Notes: generated from the letters alone by a model not told the origin. A stretch of 64,000 bases of DNA from Treponema sp. (GCA_024402475.1 JAKSTQ010000002.1:1-64000), one strand, 5' to 3'; counted from the first letter of the stretch, positions 7,064 to 16,678 are shown. Numbers and translations: made by a program.

Positions 7064-8482
7064 TTATTCCTGACCGTTCCAGCAGTAAGTACAGAGCTTA
7101 CAGTGTTCAAGTCCGGTTGAATCAAGCATATCATCCAGGCGGTGGTAACGCAATGTTGTAAAGTGGAGCTGTGTTCTGATAGCTTCGATCATTTTTTCGT
7201 ATTTAGGATTGTCAGGGTCGCAGTATTCCTTGAGTACTTCTTCAGAAACATTTTCGCCTTCGAACTGGCGGACAACGCGGCGTGCAATCAAATCCATTTC
7301 TGATTTTGAACGGCTGAAGTTAAGGTATTTGCATCCGAACATGATTGGTGGACATGCCGGTCTGACATGAACTTCTTTTGCACCGCTTTCATAAAGGAAG
7401 TCAGTCGTTTCACGAAGCTGAGTTCCGCGGACAATTGAGTCATCTATCAAAAGAATGCTTTTGCCTGTGATGAGTTCCTGAACCGGAATAAGTTTCATGT
7501 GGGCAATAAGGTTTCTCTGTTCCTGGTTTGTAGGCATGAATGAACGTGGCCAGGTTGGAGTGTATTTGATGAACGGACGTGTAAATGGAATTCCGCTCTG
7601 GTTTGCATAACCGATTGCGTGAGCTGTACCCGAATCAGGAACGCCTGCAACACAGTCTGGTTTGATGTTAGCGGCTGCATCGCGTTTTGCAAGGTAAGCA
7701 CCACAGTTGTATCGTGCCTGTTCAACATTAACGCCTTCGTAGCAGGCTGTTGGATAACCGTAGTAAATCCAGAGGAAGGTACAGATTTTCATTTCTTTGC
7801 CTGGTTCCTGGATTGTCTTAACTTCGTCAGCTGTTACAAAAACGATTTCTGCCGGTCCAAGTTCCTTTGTTGTTTTGTATCCAAGGTTAAGGAATGCGTG
7901 GCTTTCAAAACTTAAACAGAAAGAACCTTCTTTTTTACCGATGATGATTGGTGTGCGTCCAAGTTTATCGCGGGCACCATAGATTCCTTCTTTTGTCATG
8001 ATGAGCATAGACATGGAACCTTTGATTTTGTCCTGAACGAATTTGATTCCTTCTGGAATAGAAGATTTCTGGTTGATCAGAGCAACGATAAGTTCTGTCT
8101 GATTGATTTCGCCGCCTGACATTTCCAGGAAGTGGCTGTAACCGCCGTCGAGGATTTCTTTTACAAGTTCATCCTTGTTGGTTACGATTCCGACTGTTGT
8201 GATTGCAAACGAGCCCAGTTTAGAATTTACAAGAAGTGGCTGTGCTTCGTAGTCTGAAATACAACCGATTCCAAGTTTTCCGTGCATTTCGCCGATGTCA
8301 GAATCAAACTTTGTTCTGAATGGTGAATTGGAAATATTGTGAATCGCGCGTTCAAAAGTTCCTTCATTGTTAAGAACTGCAAGACCACCGCGTCTTGTAC
8401 CAAGGTGTGAATGATAGTCAACACCAAAAAACAAATCCAACGAACAATCGCTTTTAGAAGCTACTCCAAAAAATCCGCCCAT
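7064..8482 (-). CDS. PurF-like amidophosphoribosyltransferase paralogue lacking the Cys nucleophile
   Basis: The 472-residue protein has the two-domain layout of PurF: an N-terminal class-II glutamine amidotransferase fold and a C-terminal PRPP-binding domain with the signature ILLIDDSIVRGTQ (about residue 342-354). Cysteines near the C-terminus (HCKLCTYC) recall the Fe-S ligands of Bacillus-type PurF. PurF must start at a cysteine that becomes the catalytic N-terminus (CGIFG), but here the start reads MGGFFGVASK and no Cys is available. The start at 8482 has GGAG 6 nt upstream. The protein may be ammonia-dependent or have a different role; a true purF would be expected elsewhere. Confidence 0.85.
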   Translation of the reverse strand: MGGFFGVASKSDCSLDLFFGVDYHSHLGTRRGGLAVLNNEGTFERAIHNISNSPFRTKFDSDIGEMHGKLGIGCISDYEAQPLLVNSKLGSFAITTVGIVTNKDELVKEILDGGYSHFLEMSGGEINQTELIVALINQKSSIPEGIKFVQDKIKGSMSMLIMTKEGIYGARDKLGRTPIIIGKKEGSFCLSFESHAFLNLGYKTTKELGPAEIVFVTADEVKTIQEPGKEMKICTFLWIYYGYPTACYEGVNVEQARYNCGAYLAKRDAAANIKPDCVAGVPDSGTAHAIGYANQSGIPFTRPFIKYTPTWPRSFMPTNQEQRNLIAHMKLIPVQELITGKSILLIDDSIVRGTQLRETTDFLYESGAKEVHVRPACPPIMFGCKYLNFSRSKSEMDLIARRVVRQFEGENVSEEVLKEYCDPDNPKYEKMIEAIRTQLHFTTLRYHRLDDMLDSTGLEHCKLCTYCWNGQE

Positions 8483-8596
8483 AGAAATCTCCACAAAAAA
8501 GGATGTTTAACTATATCAAATTTGATGATTTTGCAAAATACATTTTATAAAAAATGTGGTATAATAGAGAAAATTGAAAATTCACGAGGAAATCCA

Positions 8597-9244
8597 ATGG
8601 CAGATTCAAATTCACCAAAACAGGTTAATTATGATAAAAAAGGGCCGCTTGTAGTAAAGGCTCTCAAGGAACGTCATTTTGACGCTTATTACTGTTCAAC
8701 AATCGAAGAAGCAAAAGAACAGGCTCTTGCTCTTATTGATAAATCAAAATCAATCGGCTGGGGTGGATCTCTGTCACTTGATGAAACAGGAATTCTTCCT
8801 GCAATCAAAGCCGGCGGTTACATTACAATTGACCGCGATACTGCAAAAACTCCTGCAGAACGTGTTGCACTTATGAAAAAAGCTTTAATGGCTGATCAGT
8901 TTATTCTTAGTGCAAATGCAATTACAGCAGATGGAATTATTGTTAACCTTGATGCAAACGGAAACCGCGTGGCCGCAATGGTTTACGGACCTAATAATGT
9001 TATCGTCGTAGCAGGAATGAATAAGGTTGTAAAATCAGTTCAAGATGCAGTTACAAGAACACGCGAAATTGCTGCACCTATGAACGCACAGCGTTTTGAT
9101 ATTAAGACTCCATGTAAAGTTACAGGTGAATGCGGTAACTGCAAATGTCCGGATTCAATCTGTTCATCTATGGTGATTACCCGCCTTTGCCGTCCTGCAA
9201 ATAAAATTAAGGTCATTCTCGTAGGTCAGGACCTGGGAATGTAA
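8597..9244 (+). CDS. LUD-domain protein (LutC/YkgG family)
   Basis: A 215-residue protein covering one LUD domain: early TIEEAKEQALALI, the glycine-rich IGWGGSLSLDETG, and YGPNNVIVVAGMNKVV near the end, typical of the family linked to lactate utilisation (LutB/LutC). A cysteine-rich stretch near the C-terminus (CKVTGECGNCKCPDSICSS) could bind a metal or iron-sulfur cluster. No lutA or lutB is nearby, so the substrate is open. The ATG at 8597 follows GAGGA by 6 nt; an in-frame upstream extension would overlap the divergent PurF-like gene. TATAAT at 8560-8565 with an extended TG motif is the likely -10. Confidence 0.88.
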   Translation: MADSNSPKQVNYDKKGPLVVKALKERHFDAYYCSTIEEAKEQALALIDKSKSIGWGGSLSLDETGILPAIKAGGYITIDRDTAKTPAERVALMKKALMADQFILSANAITADGIIVNLDANGNRVAAMVYGPNNVIVVAGMNKVVKSVQDAVTRTREIAAPMNAQRFDIKTPCKVTGECGNCKCPDSICSSMVITRLCRPANKIKVILVGQDLGM

Positions 9245-9250
9245 TTCATT

Positions 9251-10249
9251 ATGAAGAACAATCAATCCTCAAATCACAGAAAAGTAATTCAAGTTGGAGT
9301 GACTCTCTTTATTGCTGCAATACTTATTCTTTGTGTTGGAGTGATTGTTCTTGCAGCGTCAAAAATTATCCGGCGCGACAAACAGATTCCGCAGAATATT
9401 TATGAACGGGAATATACTGTACTGATTACCGGTTCTGGCAGCAATGAATCATTTTTGAGCCAGGTCTGCGAAGGTGCATTGAGCGTTGGTTCTTTGTACG
9501 ATTCTTCAGTGCAGTTTTATGTTCCTTCCAATCAGACTGGCGAAGGTTTGACTCAAAGCCTTTTTGATTATGCAAGTTATATCAGTGCGGACTGCATCAT
9601 TACTTATATTGATGACAGCCAGCAGAATCTTGAACAGCCTAAAACTATCGACGGCAAACCAATTCCTCTTATTACTCTGGGTTCTTATGCGTCTGAGATT
9701 CCTCAGGTTTCTTACATAGGAATCAATAAGTCGCAGCTTGGAAGCGTAATGGGTCAGGAAATCATTTCGTTCCTGAAAGGGAAAGGTTCTGTATTTTTAA
9801 TCAATACAAATTCTGACAATGATGATTCCTTCAGTACAACAATGAATTCCCTGATGAACGTTCTTGCTGACCAGAAAGACATTCAGATTACGGTTTCAAA
9901 AAATGACAGGGAACAGATTGGTTCAGTTGAAGATTCCATCTTGCAGGAAATTGCGTCTCTTGGTCCTACCGATCTTATTGTTGCGCTTTCTGAAAAAGGA
10001 ACAATCCGCGCCTGTCAGTCAGCTATCGATCTTAACCTGACCGGTAAAACTGCAATTATCGGTTTTGGAGAAGGTGAAGATACCCGTAACTATTTTGAAA
10101 AAGGAATTCTCACAGAACTGTTAAGCGTCGATCCTTACAGTGTTGGTAAAAGTGCGGTTCAGCAGTTTTATGAATATGTAACAACTGGATACGCAAACAA
10201 TTATGTAGTCAGTGATATTGTTATTAACAGAAACGGCGGTGCAAAATGA
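9251..10249 (+). CDS. Membrane-anchored sugar-binding protein (XylFII-like sensor)
   Basis: The 332-residue protein begins with a short basic segment and one membrane helix (about residues 13-35) without a lipobox or clear cleavage site, so it should stay anchored with the rest outside. The remainder is a type-I periplasmic binding fold of the LacI/XylF class. The gene starts 6 bp after the LUD gene and its stop overlaps the kinase start (ATGA), so the two are translationally coupled. In Clostridium, XylFII is a membrane-anchored xylose-binding protein that works with the LytS kinase and YesN regulator; the layout here is the same, but the ligand is not proven. Confidence 0.85.
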   Translation: MKNNQSSNHRKVIQVGVTLFIAAILILCVGVIVLAASKIIRRDKQIPQNIYEREYTVLITGSGSNESFLSQVCEGALSVGSLYDSSVQFYVPSNQTGEGLTQSLFDYASYISADCIITYIDDSQQNLEQPKTIDGKPIPLITLGSYASEIPQVSYIGINKSQLGSVMGQEIISFLKGKGSVFLINTNSDNDDSFSTTMNSLMNVLADQKDIQITVSKNDREQIGSVEDSILQEIASLGPTDLIVALSEKGTIRACQSAIDLNLTGKTAIIGFGEGEDTRNYFEKGILTELLSVDPYSVGKSAVQQFYEYVTTGYANNYVVSDIVINRNGGAK

Positions 10250-11772
10250 AAAAGCCAAGACTGTTAATTAAAAAGCTTGTCAGAAAATTCCGGCACAGTT
10301 CCCTGCGGTTCCAGCTGATATTTACTTTTGTAATTTCCGGCGCGATTCTTATTCTTGCAGTTCTTTTTACAACGGGAATTCTGCGCTTTACAATTAACAC
10401 TGTCGGTAAAACTTACGACACAAATAAAAACCTGGACAATTATCTTACGCAAATTTCAGAAGCAGAAGCCGCAATGGAATCTTACATGCGTTACAGAACT
10501 TTTGAAAGCATAGATAAATATTACAATTATGTTTCGGTCGCAGAAGAAATGTCAGGCGAATTTAAAAACAAACCTTCAGCAATTCCTGCTTACCAGAAGG
10601 AATATATAATTCGCCGTCTGTCTGAAAGTTTCTTTTATTACAGTTCCAATGCGATTGCTGCAAAGCGTGCAAACAAAAAAAATGCAATTGACGAAAATCT
10701 TGCTAAGAGCATTCAGTGTTATAACTTTTTAAGATCAGAAATTCTTAACCTTAACATGATGTATTTTAAGGCTAATGCGCAGGAATATGAAATAAACCGA
10801 AATGTAACTTCCGGACTTATGAACCTTTCTGTAATCGGAATGTTTGTTGTTCTTGTTGCAGCTGTTTTCCTTTTGTACCTTAATCTTTCAAGTATTACTC
10901 AGCCGCTGCAGAAAATTTCTTCGGTTGCTTTAAGCGTTGCAGAACGAAATTTTGATGTAGATCTTTTTAATACAGACCGCCATGATGAAATTGGAAATAT
11001 CTGCCGCGCCTTTGATTCCATGATTATTTCGATCCGGGAATATGTTGATACAATCTGGGAAAAAGCCCTCAAGGAAAATGAACTTCGCGAAAAAGAAATT
11101 GAAATGCGCGCCCTTTATGCAGATGCCCAGTACAAGGCTTTGCAGGAACAGATTCATCCTCATTTCCTTTTTAACACTTTGAATACCGGTGCGGGACTTG
11201 CATTAAAAGAAGGCGCAGATCAGACCTGCGATTTTCTTGAACAGGTAGCAGACTTTTTGCGTTACAGCATTCAGCACCCGGGCCGTGATGTTGAACTTAA
11301 AGACGAACTTGGAATGGTGGACAACTACATTTACATTATGAAGACCCGTTTTGGTTCCCGCTATGAATTCATCAAGAATATCGATGCTCAGGTTCTTGGC
11401 GTTAGAATTCCAAACATGATAATTCAGCCGCTTGTCGAAAACTGCATCAAGCACGGATTAAAAGATGTAATCGAAAACGGAAAGATATCGATTACTGTTG
11501 TAAAAGAAGACGGATATGTAAAGGTATTAATCAGCGACAACGGCTGCGGTTTTGATCCTGTTATCCGTAAAAAAATTCTTGATGCGGCGGTAACAGGAGA
11601 AGCGGTTATTGTAAATTCTTCTGAAATAAAGGAAAATGAACATATCTCAACCGGCCTCGTAAACGTTATCTCGCGTCTGTACTTCTATTATGGTCGTAAC
11701 GATATTTTTGATATACTTCAGAATCCTGATTCTTCAGGAACTGTGTTTATGGTGAAGATTCCAGATGTATAA
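10246..11772 (+). CDS. LytS/YesM-type sensor histidine kinase
   Basis: In order the 508 residues hold a membrane segment (about 25-48), an extracytoplasmic helical region, a second membrane segment (about 188-210), a HAMP domain, a helical linker, the phospho-acceptor motif QIHPHFLFNTLN of the His_kinase family, and an ATPase domain with the N-box NMIIQPLVENCIKHG and G-box DNGCGFD. It should autophosphorylate when the neighbouring binding protein signals and pass the phosphate to the regulator encoded next (8-bp overlap). No PAS or GAF domain is present, consistent with sensing through the partner protein. Confidence 0.94.
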   Translation: MKKPRLLIKKLVRKFRHSSLRFQLIFTFVISGAILILAVLFTTGILRFTINTVGKTYDTNKNLDNYLTQISEAEAAMESYMRYRTFESIDKYYNYVSVAEEMSGEFKNKPSAIPAYQKEYIIRRLSESFFYYSSNAIAAKRANKKNAIDENLAKSIQCYNFLRSEILNLNMMYFKANAQEYEINRNVTSGLMNLSVIGMFVVLVAAVFLLYLNLSSITQPLQKISSVALSVAERNFDVDLFNTDRHDEIGNICRAFDSMIISIREYVDTIWEKALKENELREKEIEMRALYADAQYKALQEQIHPHFLFNTLNTGAGLALKEGADQTCDFLEQVADFLRYSIQHPGRDVELKDELGMVDNYIYIMKTRFGSRYEFIKNIDAQVLGVRIPNMIIQPLVENCIKHGLKDVIENGKISITVVKEDGYVKVLISDNGCGFDPVIRKKILDAAVTGEAVIVNSSEIKENEHISTGLVNVISRLYFYYGRNDIFDILQNPDSSGTVFMVKIPDV

Positions 11773-13357
11773 TATTCTTCTTACTGATGATGAACAGATT
11801 GTTATTGATTCTCTTACTCTTATTCTTACAAGAGCATTTGGTGAAGAAGTAAAATTGTTTACTGCTTTGTCAGGTGTGCAGGCACTGGAAATTGTCCGCA
11901 AAGAAAAAATTGACATTATCTTTATGGATATTCACATGCCGGGACTTAATGGTCTTGAAACAATCGGACTTATCAAACAGGTGAATCCTAATATCGTTAT
12001 TACAATTCTTTCTGCTTACGATCAGTTTCATTATGCACAGGAAGCATTGAATCTTGGCGCCTTTAAATATCTTACAAAACCGTTAAAGCGCGATGCCATT
12101 ACAGAAACTGTCCGCAATGCAATGAGTCTTGTCGATACCAAACGCGGCGCGCTTTCAAATAACATCGAGCTTCACGAAAAACTGAATTTTGTTTCTTCCA
12201 TTGTAGAAAGCGATTTTATTTATTCATGTATTTTCAGTAACAGTTCAACTGACTTTTCAAGTTACATGGACTATTTTGGTCTTGCTGATGTTTCATTCTT
12301 TATGTGCTGTATTGAACTTCCGGTTACAGAAAAAGAAAAGCGTTTTGATGCTTACAATAAAGTCCGCGATATTCTGACTTCAAAAAGCCGCTGCATCGTC
12401 GGTTCATTTATGACAAACAGAATCGGAGTGTTCTTTCCTTTTAAGAAAGAAGAATCAGAAAATGTTCTTGAACGCCAGCGCAATCTTATCGAAACAGTTT
12501 ATTCACTTCTTGCAACAAAAATTACTGCAAAGATAAGAATCGGTGTCAGCGAAATTGATGACAATATCCAGAATGCATCTCACATTTATAACAACGCCCT
12601 TTCTGCATTGAACAGTACAGATTCTTCTGGCGGACTTACATTCTATACAGAAATGATTGCATCGTCTGACAGCAATCAGAACATTCAGCGGATAAAAGAA
12701 CTGTCGCAGAAAATCGTGAACCGTATTCATGTTGCAGATGCCGGCAGCGTCCGTTCCCTTGTAACCGAATATATGAACCTGCTTGAGGCTTCTTATTCAG
12801 CACAGTTTGATATTCTAAAAAATCATGTTTTTGAATTTTTATTTCTGATCCGCAATACCGTTCTTCAGATTAATCCTGGTTATAAAAATCAGGCCTTTGA
12901 TAAAGCATTCAGTACTCTTGCTGCAACCAATGACAGGCAGCAGATTGAACAGTTTATTTATGAACGATGTCTTGAATGTATCACGGCCATTGCAGGGCTT
13001 CAGGAAAAGAAAGTTAATCCGATTATCGAAAAAGCCTGTGTTTATATTGAACAGAATCTTGCAAGTGATTTTGGTCTTGAACAGGTAGCTTCTGCAATGA
13101 ATGTTTCAAGTTTTTATCTGAGCAAATTATTCAAGGAAGAAACCGGGGAAAATTTCATTTCGTATGTTACTTCTTTGCGCCTTGAAAAAGCAAAAGCACT
13201 TCTTGGTGATGATTCACTGATTATTAAAGAGATTACTGCGATGGTCGGTTATAATGATCAGAACTATTTCTCAAAACTGTTTAAGCAGAAGTTTGGAAGT
13301 TCACCTTCTGAATATCGTGACAGCATTATTAAAACAGCAAAACTTACCGGAAAATAA
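11765..13357 (+). CDS. YesN-type response regulator (receiver + AraC HTH)
   Basis: A 530-residue protein with an N-terminal receiver domain (phospho-acceptor Asp in IIFMDIHMPGLNG, about residue 55), a long middle region typical of YesN proteins, and a C-terminal AraC-type double HTH (VASAMNVSSFYLSKLFKEETG and YNDQNYFSKLFKQKFG). It is the cognate partner of the kinase in front of it. Its targets are probably sugar transport or polysaccharide-use genes; none is in the window apart from the binding lipoprotein that follows 3 bp later. Confidence 0.95.
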   Translation: MYNILLTDDEQIVIDSLTLILTRAFGEEVKLFTALSGVQALEIVRKEKIDIIFMDIHMPGLNGLETIGLIKQVNPNIVITILSAYDQFHYAQEALNLGAFKYLTKPLKRDAITETVRNAMSLVDTKRGALSNNIELHEKLNFVSSIVESDFIYSCIFSNSSTDFSSYMDYFGLADVSFFMCCIELPVTEKEKRFDAYNKVRDILTSKSRCIVGSFMTNRIGVFFPFKKEESENVLERQRNLIETVYSLLATKITAKIRIGVSEIDDNIQNASHIYNNALSALNSTDSSGGLTFYTEMIASSDSNQNIQRIKELSQKIVNRIHVADAGSVRSLVTEYMNLLEASYSAQFDILKNHVFEFLFLIRNTVLQINPGYKNQAFDKAFSTLAATNDRQQIEQFIYERCLECITAIAGLQEKKVNPIIEKACVYIEQNLASDFGLEQVASAMNVSSFYLSKLFKEETGENFISYVTSLRLEKAKALLGDDSLIIKEITAMVGYNDQNYFSKLFKQKFGSSPSEYRDSIIKTAKLTGK

Positions 13358-13360
13358 CGA

Positions 13361-14398
13361 ATGAAAAAAATTGTATTCCTCATTACTGCAACTGTTCTTA
13401 TCCTGTTGAACAGCGGATGTTCCAGAAAAAACGGAAATTTTGGTTCTTCGGATTCAGGAGAAAAAAGTCAGCAGAAACTTATCGGCCTTTCCATTGATAC
13501 TCTTGCAATTGAACGATGGCGCCGTGACTGCGATGTATTTTTGAATACTGTAAAAGGAATGGGATATGATGTAATCGTTCAGAATGCAAAGAACAGCGTT
13601 GATGAACAGCGACGCCAGATAGAATATCTTGTGAATAAAAATGTCGGCGCCATCGTAATTCTTCCTAAAAACTCAGATGCTTTTGAAGAACAGGTAAAAC
13701 TTTGTCATTCAAAAAATATTCCTGTTATCTCTTATGACAGACTTATCCGAAACTGCGATGTTGATTTATATCTGACGATTGATTCCCAGAAAGTCGGCGA
13801 ACGAATGGCCCGTGGTCTTTTAAAGAATAACAGCTACGGAACCTGGTACTGCATTTACGGTCCAGAAGAAGATTTCAATATGGCGATGATTCACGAAGGC
13901 CTTACAAAAACTTTAAGTCAGACTCAGGTCCGCATTGGTTATGTAGCTCATGTCGAAGGCTGGAACTATGACCTTGCGTATAATGAAATGAATGGAATTC
14001 TTAACAGCGGAAAACTTCCTAATGCCGTTGTCTGCGGAAACGATGCACTTGCCAATTCCGTTATTCAGGCACTTGAAGAACATAATCTTAAACAGAAAGT
14101 TTTTGTTGCCGGCCAGGACGCTGATATCTTAAATTGCCAGCACATCGTAAACGGAAAGCAGACACTTACTGTTTATAAACCCATAACTGAACTTGCAAAA
14201 CTTGCCGGTGTCTGCGCAGTTGAACTTGCAGGCGGCAAAAAAGTAACAGAAATTCCGAGTGTCAGTTCCATAATAAATAACGGTTACATGGACGTTCCAG
14301 CTGTTATGCTTGATCCAGTAACCGTTACTAAAAACAATATAGATGATGTAATAATTAAATCAGGCTTCCACACATACGAAGAAGTTTATCAAAGATAA
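13361..14398 (+). CDS. Sugar-binding lipoprotein (XylF/ChvE-like)
   Basis: A 345-residue protein with a lipoprotein signal ending in LNSGC (about residue 20), a Ser-rich linker and a type-I periplasmic binding domain. The sequence pattern (NKNVGAIVILPKNSDAFEEQV, VISYDRLIRNCDVDLYLTIDSQKVG, CGNDALANSVIQAL) closely follows xylose-binding XylF and ChvE. Normally XylF feeds an ABC transporter, but no ATPase or permease gene follows; the operon ends here and converges on the ACT-domain gene. It may supply a distant transporter or act as a second sensor input. Confidence 0.92.
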   Translation: MKKIVFLITATVLILLNSGCSRKNGNFGSSDSGEKSQQKLIGLSIDTLAIERWRRDCDVFLNTVKGMGYDVIVQNAKNSVDEQRRQIEYLVNKNVGAIVILPKNSDAFEEQVKLCHSKNIPVISYDRLIRNCDVDLYLTIDSQKVGERMARGLLKNNSYGTWYCIYGPEEDFNMAMIHEGLTKTLSQTQVRIGYVAHVEGWNYDLAYNEMNGILNSGKLPNAVVCGNDALANSVIQALEEHNLKQKVFVAGQDADILNCQHIVNGKQTLTVYKPITELAKLAGVCAVELAGGKKVTEIPSVSSIINNGYMDVPAVMLDPVTVTKNNIDDVIIKSGFHTYEEVYQR

Positions 14399-14399
14399 A

Positions 14400-14669
14400 C
14401 TACACGCGGTGCATTGCAGAGAATACGCGTTCATTCATGATGTTGATTTCAACGCCCATTTCTGTGCCTTTTTTTGCCAGGTCTTCTCTCAATGCTTCAA
14501 CAGTTACGTTTGCGTCATCGAGTGTAACCATCATCATCATGACAAAGTTACCTGAGAGAATTGTCTGTGTAATATCAAGAATATTAATTGAGTGTTCTGC
14601 AAGGTATGCAGATATGTTGGCAATGATACCAACTTTGTCGGATCCTACTACTGTAATAATTGCGTTCAT
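14400..14669 (-). CDS. ACT-domain protein (UPF0237)
   Basis: An 89-residue stand-alone double-ACT-like protein starting MNAIITVVGSDKVGIIANIS, the family pattern. UPF0237 proteins are small amino-acid-binding regulators whose target is not established. I prefer the ATG at 14669 over the ATG two codons upstream because it matches the usual start of the family and lies 6 nt after a -10 hexamer, the spacing seen at other leaderless genes here. Confidence 0.9.
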   Translation of the reverse strand: MNAIITVVGSDKVGIIANISAYLAEHSINILDITQTILSGNFVMMMMVTLDDANVTVEALREDLAKKGTEMGVEINIMNERVFSAMHRV

Positions 14670-14675
14670 ATTCAT

Positions 14676-14704
14676 ATTATCGACATTTTTCAGTCTTTGT
14701 TCAA
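14676..14704 (-). promoter_or_regulatory. Promoter of the ACT-domain gene, probably leaderless
   Basis: Minus strand: TTGAAC (14704-14699), 17 nt, GATAAT (14681-14676), then 6 nt to the ATG at 14669. No Shine-Dalgarno is present. Confidence 0.55.
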
Positions 14705-14746
14705 GATGTGTTAAGACAGATGTGATTTCTGGCCGTTATTATATAT

Positions 14747-15496
14747 ATGGCTAAAAAGACTAAATTTCATATTTCCTTTAATGCGCCGGTTACACTGGCA
14801 TTCTGTTTTATCTGTACGCTTATTCTTGTTCTGGATAAGACTCTGCTTTCAAAATTCCAGATTGTTGATAACTGGTTTACGGTTCCGGGGGCAAAAGGGT
14901 CTTCTGCGCCTTTTAATTTTTCTGCTGCACTGGATTACATCAAACTGCTTTCTCATGTGTTAGGGCATACTGACTGGAATCATCTGGTTGCGAACCTTAC
15001 ATTCATTCTGCTTTTAGGACCTCTTCTTGAAGAGCGTTATGGAAGTGTTGCTCTTGCACTGATGATTATTGCGACTGCACTTGTAACAGGTGTTTTGAAT
15101 GCATGTTTCATTCCGTCGGCTCTTCTTGGTTCAAGTGGAATTGCATTTATGATGATTTTACTTTCCAGTTTTGCTTCGATTCAAAAACACGAGATTCCGG
15201 TTTCGTTCATTCTTGTTTTTCTTATGTTTATGGGAAGGGAATTCTTTCTTGCCAAAAATCCGTCAGGAATTTCAACACTTGCACATATAGCAGGCGGACT
15301 TTGCGGAAGCCTTTTCGGATTCCTTGTAGCACCAAAATCCGTGCGCGCAAAAGAAAAAGCTGTCAGGGAACAAAAAAAGGACTCAGGTACAAACCTCGAG
15401 TCCTATGAAGAGGAACTGGCTGCTGCCCCAAAAGGAACAACCAGAACCGTTGTAAAAACCGACGATGAAACAATCGTCGGCACATTAAAATTCTAG
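14747..15496 (+). CDS. Rhomboid-family intramembrane serine protease
   Basis: A 249-residue protein with about six membrane segments. It has the rhomboid catalytic serine in LLGSSGIAF (GxSG) and the catalytic histidine in TLAHIAGGLCGSLFGF, plus the HTDWNHLVANLTF segment that contributes the conserved His/Asn. It should cleave membrane helices of other proteins; substrates are unknown. The C-terminal ~50 residues are a charged cytoplasmic tail. No clear ribosome-binding site precedes the ATG; a TATTAT hexamer ends 4 nt before it. The gene converges on serA with only 3 bp between. Confidence 0.92.
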   Translation: MAKKTKFHISFNAPVTLAFCFICTLILVLDKTLLSKFQIVDNWFTVPGAKGSSAPFNFSAALDYIKLLSHVLGHTDWNHLVANLTFILLLGPLLEERYGSVALALMIIATALVTGVLNACFIPSALLGSSGIAFMMILLSSFASIQKHEIPVSFILVFLMFMGREFFLAKNPSGISTLAHIAGGLCGSLFGFLVAPKSVRAKEKAVREQKKDSGTNLESYEEELAAAPKGTTRTVVKTDDETIVGTLKF

Positions 15497-15499
15497 TAA

Positions 15500-16678
15500 T
15501 TAAGCGTGAATAGCTCTAACCTTGATTACTGTATCAAGTGCTGCGAGCTTTTCTACGATTTCATCACTTACGTTAGAGTCAACGTCTGTAAGGTTGTACG
15601 AAACTTCACCGCGAGCCTGGTTAACCATTCCTGTAATGTTGAGTTTTGCTTCTCCAAGGAATTTTGTAAAGCTTGAAATTACATCAGGAACGTTTTTGTG
15701 GAAGATGCACAGGCGTGTTCCACCAGCTGGGATTGGGTTGTCTGTAACAGTTTTAGGATAGTTTACAGAGTTAACGATATTTCCGTTTTCGAGGAAGTCT
15801 TTAAGCTGCTGAGAAGCCATTACTGCACAGTTGTCTTCTGCTTCAGGAGTAGAAGCACCAAGGTGTGGCATACAAAGTACTTTTGGATGATTCAAAAGTT
15901 CTTCTGCACAGAAGTCAGTTACAAGGCAAGAAACCTTTCCAGAATCAAGAGCAGCAATGATATCTGCATTGTTAACAAGACCACCGCGTGCGATGTTGAT
16001 GATACGAACACCGTCTTTCATAGTCTTGATTGTAGAAGCATTAATCATTCCTTTTGTATCATTTGTCTGTGGAACATGAATTGTAATGTAATCAGATTTA
16101 GCGTAAACAGTATCGAGAGTTTCTGCAATCTTTACATTGTGATCAAGTGAGAGGGCAGCTTTTACAGAAAGGAAAGGATCATAACCAACTACGTCCATTC
16201 CAAATTTGATTGCAAGGTTAGCAACCATAGCACCGATAGCACCAAGACCGATAACACCAAGAGTTTTACCTTTAAGTTCTGGTCCAACAAACTGGCTCTT
16301 TCCTTTTTCTGCAAGATCAGGAATTTCATCACCTTTACCAGTAAGTGTTTTTGCCCATGCGTTTGCGCTAACCGCAGGACGGCTTGAAAGAAGAAGTGAC
16401 ATCATTACAAGTTCTTTAACTGCATTGGCATTAGCACCAGGAGTGTTGAATACAACGATACCTTTTTCTGTAAGTTCAGGAATAGGAATGTTGTTTGTAC
16501 CTGCACCTGCGCGTGCAACAGCTTTTACGCTTTCTGCAAGCTGCATTTCGTGCATGTCAGCAGAACGAACAAGAATTGCATCAGGGTTGTTGATATCTGT
16601 TGCAACTTCATAATTGTCACGGTCAAGAACACTCAACCCGATAGCACTGATTTTATTTAATGTCTGAATTTTGTACAT
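15500..16678 (-). CDS. serA: D-3-phosphoglycerate dehydrogenase
   Basis: A 392-residue SerA of the short bacterial type: substrate-binding domain, Rossmann domain with GVIGLGAIGAMV, catalytic Arg in INIARGGLVN and His in MPHLGASTPEAE, and a C-terminal ACT domain (about 320-392) that in other SerA proteins allows serine feedback control. It oxidises 3-phosphoglycerate to phosphohydroxypyruvate, the first step of serine synthesis; serC for the next step lies upstream on the same strand. GAGGT precedes the ATG. The pair is now separated by about 860 bp of repeats and a GIY-YIG gene, so read-through from serC is uncertain. Confidence 0.96.
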   Translation of the reverse strand: MYKIQTLNKISAIGLSVLDRDNYEVATDINNPDAILVRSADMHEMQLAESVKAVARAGAGTNNIPIPELTEKGIVVFNTPGANANAVKELVMMSLLLSSRPAVSANAWAKTLTGKGDEIPDLAEKGKSQFVGPELKGKTLGVIGLGAIGAMVANLAIKFGMDVVGYDPFLSVKAALSLDHNVKIAETLDTVYAKSDYITIHVPQTNDTKGMINASTIKTMKDGVRIINIARGGLVNNADIIAALDSGKVSCLVTDFCAEELLNHPKVLCMPHLGASTPEAEDNCAVMASQQLKDFLENGNIVNSVNYPKTVTDNPIPAGGTRLCIFHKNVPDVISSFTKFLGEAKLNITGMVNQARGEVSYNLTDVDSNVSDEIVEKLAALDTVIKVRAIHA

